The notes below the pieces were generated by a model that had not been told where the DNA came from, ran no database searches, and saw nothing but the letters and a program-made list of their open reading frames with translations. Shown piece after piece: positions 8,189 through 16,124 of a DNA stretch of 64,000 nucleotides. The first letter of the stretch is position 1, and every line of letters starts with the position of its first letter. The position numbers and the translations under genes are program-made. Source of the stretch: Pontibacter beigongshangensis (GTDB lineage: Bacteria > Bacteroidota > Bacteroidia > Cytophagales > Hymenobacteraceae); the NCBI RefSeq assembly GCF_014332515.1, contig NZ_VFSD01000010.1, positions 1 through 64,000 on the forward strand, in the 5' to 3' direction.

Positions 8189-10357
8189 ATGATTGAACAG
8201 TTATCCTGGTCTGTCGCTATTTTGCTGGCGGTGACCCTCCTTGGCCTGATTGCCTTTGTTATTAAGATGTACCAGAAAGCCATTCAGGGCGAAGCGCTGG
8301 TGCGTACCGGCCTGGGTGACACGAAAGTGTCGTTCTCGGGTATTTTTATTGTGCCGGTCATCCATAAAATGGAGGTTATGGACATCACGCTCAAGACCAT
8401 AGTCATATCCAGAACAGGAGCTGAAGGGTTGATTTGTAAAGACAACCTGCGGGCAGATATAAAAGTGAATTTCTTTCTGCGCGTAAACAAAACACCGGAA
8501 GACGTGATACAGGTGGCCCAGTCCATCGGCTGTAAGCGCGCCTCCGACCACTCCGCGCTGGAAAGCCTGTTCGATGCCAAATTCTCGGAGGCCCTGAAAA
8601 CAGTCGGCAAGCATTTCGATTTTGTGGACCTCTACCAGAGCCGCGAGGAGTTTAAGCGTCAGATCCTGCAAACCATCGGTACCGACCTCAACGGCTACGT
8701 GCTCGACGACTGCGCTATCGACTACCTGGAGCAGACACCGCTCACCCACCTGAACGAAAACAACATCCTCGATGCAGAAGGCATCAAGAAGATCATCGAC
8801 CTCACGGCCAGGCAAAAAGTGCAGGCCAACCTGATTGAGCGCGAGAAGCAGAAAACCATTAAGAAGCAGGACGTAGAGGCCCAGGAAACCATTCTGGAAC
8901 TGGAAAAGCAACTGGCCGAAAACGAAGAAAAGCAGAAACGCGAAATAGCCAACATCAAAAGCAGAGAGTATGCTGAGATGGAGAAAGTGCGGCACGAGGA
9001 GCGACTCAAGGCGGAGAAAGCGCGAATCATTACGGATGAGGAAGTGAAAATTGCCGAGCAGAACAAAGATCGCCAGATTTTGGTGGCTGAGCGCAGCAAG
9101 CAACGCACCGATGCCATCGAGACAGAGCGCGTGGAGCAGGCCCGTATGCTCGAAGTGAATGAACGCGAGCGAATTGTGGCGCTGGCGCAGATCGAGAAAG
9201 AAAAAGCCATAGAAGAGGAGCGCAAAAATATACAAGGCATTATCCGCGAGCGTGTAACAGTGGAGAAAGCCGTGGTGGAAGAAGAAGAGAAAATTAAAGA
9301 CACCAAAGCTTTTGCCGAAGCAGAGCGGGAAAAATCGGTAGCCATTACCAATGCAGAGAAAGAGGCAGAACAGTCGTTGGTGAAAGAGATTAAGAGCGCC
9401 GAGGCGGCCCGAAATGCCGCTGAGTTCCGTGCCAAGCAGATGCTCATCGATGCAGAGGCAGAGCAGGCAAGCGCCAACAACAGGGCCCAGGCTATTAAAG
9501 TACTGGCAGAAGCCGAGGCCGCACAGGCCGCCGCGCTCGGTTTGTCTGAGGCGCACGTAATGGAAGCCAAAGCCCAGGCGAAACAAAAAGAAGGCGAAGC
9601 CGAAGCGGTGGTGCTGGAACTGCAGGCCATTGCCCAGGCCAAAGCCACCCGCGCCAAAGCCGAAGCACAGGCCGAAGCAGATGAAAAACTTGGTCTGGTA
9701 GCCGCTAAAGTAACCAAAGAACAAGGTCTTGCCGATGCCACCGTGATCGAAAACAAAGCCGCAGCCGACGAGAAGAAAGGGCTGGCAGAGGCACGCGTAC
9801 TAGGCGAGAAATTCACGGTAGATGCCAAAGGCATAGAAGAGAAAGCCGAGGCCATGCGCAAGCTCGACGGCGTAGGCAAGGAGCACGAAGAGTTCAAGCT
9901 GCGTCTCGACAAAGACAAATCGATTGAGCTGGCGCAGATCAACATTCAGAAAGACATAGCTGCTGCCCAGGCCGGAGTAATTTCCGAAGCCCTGAAAGCA
10001 GCCAAAATAGACATTGTAGGTGGCGAAACCATGTTCTTCGACCAGATTGTTGGTTCTATTACCAAAGGCAAGCAGGTAGACAGGCTGGTAGGCAACAGCA
10101 ATGTGTTAGGTACCGTGAAAGATGCCTTCTTCCAGGTAAATGGCGATGGCAACATTGATTTCAAAACAAATCTGCAGAAGTTTGTGAACCAGTTCGGCAT
10201 GACTTCCGATGATGTACGGAATCTAAGCGTTTCGGCCCTGCTCCTGAAAATGATGCAGCACAGCGCTGACGATAGCACCCTCAACACCCTGAAGCAACTG
10301 ACCACCACGGCCACCGCCATGGGTATTGCGGATAAGCCTTTTATTTCGTTGAATTGA
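8189..10357 (+). CDS. yqiK: Flotillin family protein (YqiK/FloT-like)
   Basis: A membrane-anchored SPFH/band-7 scaffold of 722 residues. One N-terminal hydrophobic segment (about residues 8-27) is followed by the SPFH domain (about 30-190, with LVRTGLGDTKVSFSGIFIVP and a conserved LICKDNLRADIKVNFFLRVN). A long Glu/Ala/Lys-rich coiled coil runs to about 570, rich in the flotillin EA-repeat pattern (AEAEAAQAAALG, AEKEAEQSLVKE). The C-terminal 130 residues are globular, with DIVGGETMFFDQIVGSITKG typical of flotillins. Flotillins organise membrane microdomains and fluidity. It is likely cotranscribed with the YqiJ-like gene and possibly, across the DUF559 insertion, with the large ATPase. Confidence 0.9.
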   Translation: MIEQLSWSVAILLAVTLLGLIAFVIKMYQKAIQGEALVRTGLGDTKVSFSGIFIVPVIHKMEVMDITLKTIVISRTGAEGLICKDNLRADIKVNFFLRVNKTPEDVIQVAQSIGCKRASDHSALESLFDAKFSEALKTVGKHFDFVDLYQSREEFKRQILQTIGTDLNGYVLDDCAIDYLEQTPLTHLNENNILDAEGIKKIIDLTARQKVQANLIEREKQKTIKKQDVEAQETILELEKQLAENEEKQKREIANIKSREYAEMEKVRHEERLKAEKARIITDEEVKIAEQNKDRQILVAERSKQRTDAIETERVEQARMLEVNERERIVALAQIEKEKAIEEERKNIQGIIRERVTVEKAVVEEEEKIKDTKAFAEAEREKSVAITNAEKEAEQSLVKEIKSAEAARNAAEFRAKQMLIDAEAEQASANNRAQAIKVLAEAEAAQAAALGLSEAHVMEAKAQAKQKEGEAEAVVLELQAIAQAKATRAKAEAQAEADEKLGLVAAKVTKEQGLADATVIENKAAADEKKGLAEARVLGEKFTVDAKGIEEKAEAMRKLDGVGKEHEEFKLRLDKDKSIELAQINIQKDIAAAQAGVISEALKAAKIDIVGGETMFFDQIVGSITKGKQVDRLVGNSNVLGTVKDAFFQVNGDGNIDFKTNLQKFVNQFGMTSDDVRNLSVSALLLKMMQHSADDSTLNTLKQLTTTATAMGIADKPFISLN

Positions 10358-10473
10358 TACTGTAAGAATTACTCCTTCAATTAATGCTCTTCTCAAGTGG
10401 TAATTTTGAGTCTGCTAATAAAGTTTTACATCGTACTATGAAGCTGAACTTACGCAGTAATGTAAAAAACAAA

Positions 10474-10505
10474 ATTCTCCCCTTGAGGGGAGTTAGACGG
10501 GTGTT
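10474..10505 (+). repeat. Left inverted repeat flanking the DUF559 gene
   Basis: This 32-base element matches the reverse complement of 10921-10952 at 31 of 32 positions. It contains its own small hairpin, CTCCCCT-TG-AGGGGAG. It ends 12 bases before the DUF559 start codon. Confidence 0.9.
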
Positions 10506-10517
10506 AACAGTTCCTAA

Positions 10518-10903
10518 ATGCCGAATCGAAATCAAATTATACCGTATCGTAGTGACCTTAAAGTTAAAGCCAGAGAACTGCGAAAAAATAGTACCCTTTC
10601 AGAGGTGCTTCTTTGGCAAGAGATCAGGAATAAGCAGCTTTTAGGATATCAATTTCATCGGCAAGTACCTTTGCTGAATTTTATAGTTGATTTCTACTGC
10701 CATGAGCTAAGCTTGCCATTGAGGTTGACGGTAGCAGCCATGAGTATAAGGTAAGTTATGATATTAATCGACAAACAGAACTTGAGCAATATGGTATTCA
10801 ATTTCTACGCGTTGATGATTTAGATGTCAAGAAGAATATGAGGTTTGTGGTAAATGAAATTTATCAGTGGCTAGAGGAGAATCAACAGAAGAGCAGGCAA
10901 TAA
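10518..10903 (+). pseudogene. Frameshifted DUF559 (restriction-endonuclease-fold) gene
   Basis: The first frame reads MPNRNQIIPYRSDLKVKARE and continues with LRKNSTLSEVLLWQEIR and VPLLNFIVDFYCHEL, the typical start of DUF559 proteins. After about 10712 the protein continues one frame over as IEVDGSSHEYK, INRQTELEQYGIQFLRVDD and VVNEIYQWLEE to a stop at 10901-10903. One missing A in the CTAAGCTT context (an expected CTAAAGCTT, giving L-K-L) restores a full protein of about 128 residues. DUF559 is related to very-short-patch-repair-like nucleases; the catalytic acidic region (VDFYCHEL, IEVDG) straddles the lesion. Near-perfect 32-bp inverted repeats flank the gene. It could also be a sequencing error or programmed frameshifting. 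Confidence 0.8.
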
Positions 10904-10920
10904 GTTTTTCAACAAGAGTG

Positions 10921-10952
10921 AACACCCCTCTAACTCCCCTCAAGGGGAGAAT
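10921..10952 (-). repeat. Right inverted repeat flanking the DUF559 gene
   Basis: Inverted partner of 10474-10505, starting 17 bases after the DUF559 stop. The single mismatch is C versus G near the inner end. The small internal hairpin is conserved. Confidence 0.9.
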
Positions 10953-10968
10953 TAGCTTTCGTTCCAGC

Positions 10969-10990
10969 AAAATCCTGATTCAAACAAAAA
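10969..10990 (+). repeat. 22-bp dispersed repeat, copy 1
   Basis: Begins AAAATCCTGATTC and matches 16103-16124 at 21 of 22 positions. The two copies bracket the ATPase gene in the same orientation. Confidence 0.6.
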
Positions 10991-11031
10991 TCTATTACCA
11001 GACTTCTATCCAAGAGCAGCGTCCTCTAGCA

Positions 11032-11062
11032 CCTCTGGAAGGCTGTTTTCATTCAAATAATT
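11032..11062 (-). repeat. Interspersed repeat, copy 6
   Basis: Reversed; CCTCTGGAAGG variant, with AGAGCAGCG on the GC side. Ends only 22 bases before the ATPase ATG. Confidence 0.85.
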
Positions 11063-11084
11063 CGAGTAAAGAAATTTCCTTTAC

Positions 11085-14000
11085 ATGGAAGACAACAATA
11101 TAACCACCCCAAAACCAAAGGCAGCAGAAGCGGTGCAGCTGGAGGGTGGTACTTACGAAATACTGCGCAACCGCCTGCAGAAGAACGGGAGCGAACTGCG
11201 GGAACTGTTGGAGCAACTGAACCAGGAGCGGAAGGCCGTGTTTGGGGCCATTGAAACGGCGCTGATAACCACAGAGCGTGTTACTACTGAAAATAACTGT
11301 GTGCCGATGGACATGGTGCCCGTTGGTTATAGCATGCTCTTCGGGTACAATGTACATCTTGGACTGAAGTCGGAGGCGGAGCTGTCGGATGTGTTTGGAG
11401 TGTACACGTATGAAGGGCATTCCTTTCACCAGCAGCCGCTGGAACCGCTGGGAAATGCACAATTTGTTGAGGACTTCAAGAAGCTTTACAAGTACTACAA
11501 AAATACGCATTTCGTAAAATTTGCTGTACTGGGCACGCACCTGTTCATGGTGTTCCGGGTGGGCAAAGGCCTCAACGACATCAAAACATTTAAGTGGCTC
11601 CTGCAGGGCGATACCATCACCTACCTTGACAACCGCAGCGACCACGAGTTTGTGTACCCCAGCCAGCACGATTTTGCCTGGAAGCGCACGCTTCGGGAGT
11701 CGCAGCGGAAGGGGAGGTTTCCGCATGTTTCCATAGAAGACAAAGTGTTTGTGGAGACCACTGGTGGCGACCTCACCATTAAAGTAGAAGACAACACCGA
11801 TACCGGTCAGGGCATTTATGCAGAAGAAGTAGAAGACAAAGACCAAACGCTCGACGACTCCGAAATCTACTACGCCATCATCGGCAACATCATCATCCTG
11901 AAAATTCGGCCTTACCGCGAGAACAACTACCGCTACATTGTTTACAACGGCAAATTGAAGGAGGCCCGGCGCATCGATGCGCTGGCGCATAGCTGTGTGC
12001 TACTGCCAGAGGGGCAGGGCATTATGTACGCCTACGGCTATTACCTGCAGACAGGAGAGTTTAAGGAGTTCGACAACAACCTGCAGGATATGTTGTTTGA
12101 AAAGCGTATCGCTTCGCCCAACGGCGAAGATTTCCTGTATGTGTTTTATAACAAGGAGCAGGGGCTATACCTGCTGCTCTCTTACAACCTCATAACGCAG
12201 AAAATTGAAACCCCGATTGTTTGCCACGGCTACGCGGTTTTTGAAAACGGAGAACTCTGCTACTTCCGGGCCGACGAGGAGCCGCAGAAGAACCATGCCA
12301 TCCAGATCTGGCAAACACCTTACATCGGGCCGAACTTTATAATTCCGGTAACGCAGGAGTCCTACCTGTACAAGATCGGGAACAAGGATATTGTAGGGGC
12401 TATGGCCGAAAGCAACGAGGTGCTGGCTCTGCTGCAGAAAGAAGACTCGTACGAAAACCTGTACCTCGACCTGATCAAGAAGACGACCGATGTGCTGGAT
12501 TCCTACCATTGGCTGACCCGCACCGAAACCTACAACCTGGCAGCTCCACTGGCGGCTATCCGGCAAACAGCAACGGCGGCAGTAGAGGAGTTCGAAAAAG
12601 TAACGAACATCAGGAAAAATACAAAGCAGCAGCTAGAGCAGGTGCTCGGAAAAGCCGATGCGCTGCTGCACCAGCTGAAGTTTCAGAAGGCTGAGCACAT
12701 AAATGATTATGTAGGATACCTGGCGGAACTGCGCACGATCCGGGGGGAAGTGGTGTCGCTGCGGGACCTGCGCTATGTAGACCTGATGAAGGTGGAGGCG
12801 TATGAGGCGCAGCTGCAGGATTTTACGCAGAACATGGCCAATGCCACCGTTACGTTCCTGCTCAAGCCCGATGCGCTGCACCCCTACGAGCAGAAGGTGC
12901 AGCACCTGAACGCAGCCATAGAGGCCGTGGCCAAGGTGATAGAAGCCGATGCCATCGACAAAGAAATAGCGGCTATTGCAACGGAACTGGAGATGCTGAT
13001 CGATGTGGTGAGTAACCTCCGGATCGAAGACGCTACCCAGACCACCCGCATCATCGATGCCATTTCGGCCATCTACGCCACCTTTAACCAAACCAAAGCA
13101 GCACTCAGGCGCAGGCGCAAGGAGCTGCTGAGCCTGGAGGGGAAAGCGGCGTTCAGTTCGCAAATCAAGCTCATCAGCCAGAGCGTAATCAACTACCTGG
13201 ATGTATGCGACACGCCGGAGAAATGCGAGGAGTACCTGGCCAAGCTCATGGAGCAGCTGGAAGAGCTGGAAGGAAAATTCCCGGACTTCGAGGAGTTTCT
13301 GGAGCAGATCGCTACTAAGCGTGAGGAGGTTTACAGTGCTTTTGAGTCTAGGAAGGTAGGGCTGCAGGAGAGCCGGAACAAGCGCGCCAACAGCCTGCAG
13401 CAGGCAGCAGACCGGATGCTGAAGGCAATCCAGAACCGCATAAGCAAGCTCGGCAGCGTCACCGAAATAAACGGCTATTTCGCCTCCGACCTGATGGTAG
13501 AGAAGGTGCGAAACACGGTGGAGGAGCTGCTTTCACTCGGAGACACAGTAAAAGCCGATGCTATACAGAGCCGCCTGAAAACCCTGCGCGAAGACACTGT
13601 TCGGCAGCTGAAGGATAAACAGGAGCTGTTCTCCGACGGTGCCAACATCATACGGTTGGGCAAGCACCAGTTTACGGTAAATAATCAGCCGCTGGAGTTG
13701 AGCATGGTGCACCGCAACGAGGCCATGTTCTACCACCTCACCGGCACCAGCTTTTTCGAACGCGTAACCGACGCTACATTTGAGAGCTACAAATCGGTGT
13801 GGGAGCAAACGCTGGTATCAGAAAACAGCCAGGTGTACCGTGCCGAATACCTGGCCTATAAAATACTGGAGTTGGCGCAGGATAAAAAGCGGCAGCAAAA
13901 TGCATCCGAAGAAAAGCAGACTGCTCTCACTTTAGATGAGCTGCACAGGCTGACCGAAGCGGAGCTGGTGGCCTATGTGAGCCAGTTTATGGCCGTGCGT

Positions 14001-16031
14001 TTCAGCGAAGGCTACCTCAAAGGCGTGCACGACCATGATGCGGCTCTTATTCTGGCTGCCTTAATTCAGTTTATCAAAACAGCTGATTTACTCCGATATC
14101 CGTCTGCCGCCCGTGCCTGTGCGCAATTGTACTGGCGGGTGTTCGCCCCGGAGGCGCGCAAAAACAGGCTGCACCACCAGCTGAAAGGAGTGGGTGCCAT
14201 CTTGCAGGTCTTCCCCGATACACATGAGTTTGATGCCATTAAGGAGGAGCTTCGCGCGGAGGTAGCGCTTTTTCAGAAAGAGTCAAGGCTTTGTCTAGAA
14301 GCAGTGGCAGGGGAGGCAGGCGATTACCTGTTCTATGAATTAACGCGAGGCAACCAGTTTATCATAGACCATCAGGCCGCAGAGCTGTACGAGCGTTTTA
14401 AGCAGTATCTGGCAGAACATAAAGTAACAGCGGCTTTTGAGGCATCAGTAAAAGCCTTGGCAGATAACCCGGTGCAACGGTTCGAGCTGATTCAGCACTG
14501 GCTCAAAGCCTTCATCACGCATTCTAATTTACATAATAAATCAACTTATGTAACAGAGGCAACGGTGCTGCTATTTACCAACAGTCATCACCAGCAGCAG
14601 GTGGTGCATACGGTCCTGGAGGCAAAGCTGCACCCGATGCTGGGTACGCATGCGCTGCTGCAGCAACAGACCTATGAGTTGCAGTATTACAGCTTTATGG
14701 AGAAGATGCGGCAGTATACCGCTACCACAGCCAAAGCATTTGTAGCTTTTACAGAGCTAAAGAAGCAGCTGAACCACCGGTTTGAGGAGGAGTTGCGCCT
14801 GCAGGAGTTCAAGCCACGGGTGCTGTCATCATTTGTCCGCAACCGGCTGATAGACCAGGTGTACCTGCCACTGATTGGAGCCAACCTGGCAAAGCAGATG
14901 GGTACGGCAGGAGAGGCCAAGCGCACCGACCTGATGGGCATGCTGCTCCTGCTTTCGCCGCCGGGCTATGGTAAGACTACTATTATGGAGTACATTGCGA
15001 ACCGCCTGGGTCTCATTTTTATGAAGATAAACGGACCCGCCATTGGCCACCATGTCACGGCACTTGATCCTACGGAGGCTCCCAATGCTGCTGCCCGTGA
15101 GGAGCTGGAGAAGCTGAACCTGTCGTTTGAGATGGGCGACAACGTAATGATCTACCTCGACGACATTCAGCACTGCAACCCGGAGCTGCTGCAAAAGTTC
15201 ATCTCGCTCTGCGATGCACAGCGCAAGATAGAGGGCGTCTACAAAGGCCGCAGCAAAACCTACGACTTCCGGGGCCGCAAAGTATGCGTGGTTATGGCCG
15301 GAAACCCTTACACTGAAACAGGCGAGAAATTCCGCATCCCGGACATGCTCGCCAACCGCGCCGATATCTACAACTTAGGGGATATCATTGGCGACACGGA
15401 AGAAGCCTTTAAACTCAGCTACATCGAGAATGCCTTAACCTCTAACGCTATCCTGGCAAAGCTGGCGGCAAAGAGCCACAAAGATGTGTTTGCGGTGCTG
15501 CAGCTGGCCCAGACCGGCCACAGCGAAGGGTTGGAGTTTGAAGGCAACCATTCGCCTGCCGAGCTGAACGAGTATGTGCAGGTGCTGCAAAAGCTGCTGA
15601 AGATCCAGGACGTAATTCTGAAGGTGAACATGGAATATATCCGGTCGGCAGCACAGCAGGAGGAATACCGCACAGAGCCTGCCTTCAAGCTGCAGGGCTC
15701 TTACCGTAATATGAACAAGCTGGCCGAGAAGGTAGTGCCGATCATGAATGCGCAGGAACTACAGACGCTCCTCTTATCGCACTACGAAGCCGAGTCGCAA
15801 ACACTGACGTCGGGAGCCGAGGCCAACATACTTAAATTTAAGCAACTCATCGGAATTGCCAGCGAAACGGAGACGCAGCGCTGGGAGAACATTAAAGCTA
15901 CTTTCGTGCGCAACCAAAAACTAAAAGGCTTCGGCGACAACAACCAGGTAGGGCAGGTGCTCACGCAATTGGAGAACATCTCGGAAGGTTTGACTGGGAT
16001 CAAGGAAGTGATGCGGGAGCTGAAGGGGTAG
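11085..16031 (+). CDS. Giant AAA+ ATPase ('DNA repair ATPase' type) associated with flotillin
   Basis: A 1,648-residue soluble protein. Residues about 1-480 form a unique N-terminal region rich in beta strands (for example YYAIIGNIIILKIRPYRENN, YIVYNGKLKEARRI). Residues about 490-900 are long coiled coils. The C-terminal third holds an AAA+ module with Walker A SPPGYGKTT near 1290-1298, Walker B MIYLDDIQ near 1355 and a sensor-1-like VVMAGNPYTETG. This layout matches the large proteins commonly labelled 'DNA repair ATPase' and found beside flotillin genes; the label is not biochemical proof. The start at 11085 follows repeat copy 11032-11062 closely. It probably works with the flotillin/YqiJ pair in membrane-linked stress handling, which is inference from synteny. 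Confidence 0.8.
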   Translation: MEDNNITTPKPKAAEAVQLEGGTYEILRNRLQKNGSELRELLEQLNQERKAVFGAIETALITTERVTTENNCVPMDMVPVGYSMLFGYNVHLGLKSEAELSDVFGVYTYEGHSFHQQPLEPLGNAQFVEDFKKLYKYYKNTHFVKFAVLGTHLFMVFRVGKGLNDIKTFKWLLQGDTITYLDNRSDHEFVYPSQHDFAWKRTLRESQRKGRFPHVSIEDKVFVETTGGDLTIKVEDNTDTGQGIYAEEVEDKDQTLDDSEIYYAIIGNIIILKIRPYRENNYRYIVYNGKLKEARRIDALAHSCVLLPEGQGIMYAYGYYLQTGEFKEFDNNLQDMLFEKRIASPNGEDFLYVFYNKEQGLYLLLSYNLITQKIETPIVCHGYAVFENGELCYFRADEEPQKNHAIQIWQTPYIGPNFIIPVTQESYLYKIGNKDIVGAMAESNEVLALLQKEDSYENLYLDLIKKTTDVLDSYHWLTRTETYNLAAPLAAIRQTATAAVEEFEKVTNIRKNTKQQLEQVLGKADALLHQLKFQKAEHINDYVGYLAELRTIRGEVVSLRDLRYVDLMKVEAYEAQLQDFTQNMANATVTFLLKPDALHPYEQKVQHLNAAIEAVAKVIEADAIDKEIAAIATELEMLIDVVSNLRIEDATQTTRIIDAISAIYATFNQTKAALRRRRKELLSLEGKAAFSSQIKLISQSVINYLDVCDTPEKCEEYLAKLMEQLEELEGKFPDFEEFLEQIATKREEVYSAFESRKVGLQESRNKRANSLQQAADRMLKAIQNRISKLGSVTEINGYFASDLMVEKVRNTVEELLSLGDTVKADAIQSRLKTLREDTVRQLKDKQELFSDGANIIRLGKHQFTVNNQPLELSMVHRNEAMFYHLTGTSFFERVTDATFESYKSVWEQTLVSENSQVYRAEYLAYKILELAQDKKRQQNASEEKQTALTLDELHRLTEAELVAYVSQFMAVRFSEGYLKGVHDHDAALILAALIQFIKTADLLRYPSAARACAQLYWRVFAPEARKNRLHHQLKGVGAILQVFPDTHEFDAIKEELRAEVALFQKESRLCLEAVAGEAGDYLFYELTRGNQFIIDHQAAELYERFKQYLAEHKVTAAFEASVKALADNPVQRFELIQHWLKAFITHSNLHNKSTYVTEATVLLFTNSHHQQQVVHTVLEAKLHPMLGTHALLQQQTYELQYYSFMEKMRQYTATTAKAFVAFTELKKQLNHRFEEELRLQEFKPRVLSSFVRNRLIDQVYLPLIGANLAKQMGTAGEAKRTDLMGMLLLLSPPGYGKTTIMEYIANRLGLIFMKINGPAIGHHVTALDPTEAPNAAAREELEKLNLSFEMGDNVMIYLDDIQHCNPELLQKFISLCDAQRKIEGVYKGRSKTYDFRGRKVCVVMAGNPYTETGEKFRIPDMLANRADIYNLGDIIGDTEEAFKLSYIENALTSNAILAKLAAKSHKDVFAVLQLAQTGHSEGLEFEGNHSPAELNEYVQVLQKLLKIQDVILKVNMEYIRSAAQQEEYRTEPAFKLQGSYRNMNKLAEKVVPIMNAQELQTLLLSHYEAESQTLTSGAEANILKFKQLIGIASETETQRWENIKATFVRNQKLKGFGDNNQVGQVLTQLENISEGLTGIKEVMRELKG

Positions 16032-16038
16032 GTAGGCT

Positions 16039-16119
16039 GTCAGAATCAGAATTTACAGAATAGTTGAGCCGAGAGAAAAATTCTGCTTATTCTCTAATTC
16101 TGAAAATCCTGATTCAGAC
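16039..16119. terminator. Imperfect inverted repeat between convergent genes
   Basis: Arms 16039-16061 and 16097-16119 match at 20 of 23 positions when inverted, with 35 bases between them. They lie between the ATPase stop (16031) and the GH127 stop (16125), so a bidirectional terminator or a degenerate intergenic repeat pair is plausible. No strong T run is present. Confidence 0.45.
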
Positions 16120-16124
16120 AAAAA
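16103..16124 (+). repeat. 22-bp dispersed repeat, copy 2
   Basis: Second copy of the 10969-10990 repeat with one A/G difference. It abuts the GH127 stop codon and overlaps the right arm of the 16039-16119 inverted repeat. Confidence 0.55.

Larger units (their letters stand above)
10358..11084. other. Spacer between flotillin and ATPase genes carrying the DUF559 module
   Basis: Contains the frameshifted DUF559 gene, its two inverted repeats, a 22-bp repeat (10969-10990) shared with 16103-16124, and one interspersed repeat copy (11032-11062) just before the ATPase start. I see no terminator after the flotillin gene. Confidence 0.7.

Noticed and set aside
8201..9945. Antisense open frames of 507 and 407 residues over the flotillin gene
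   Set aside because: They mirror the Glu/Ala/Lys coiled-coil codons and give Phe/Leu- or Ser/Ala-rich products without motifs.
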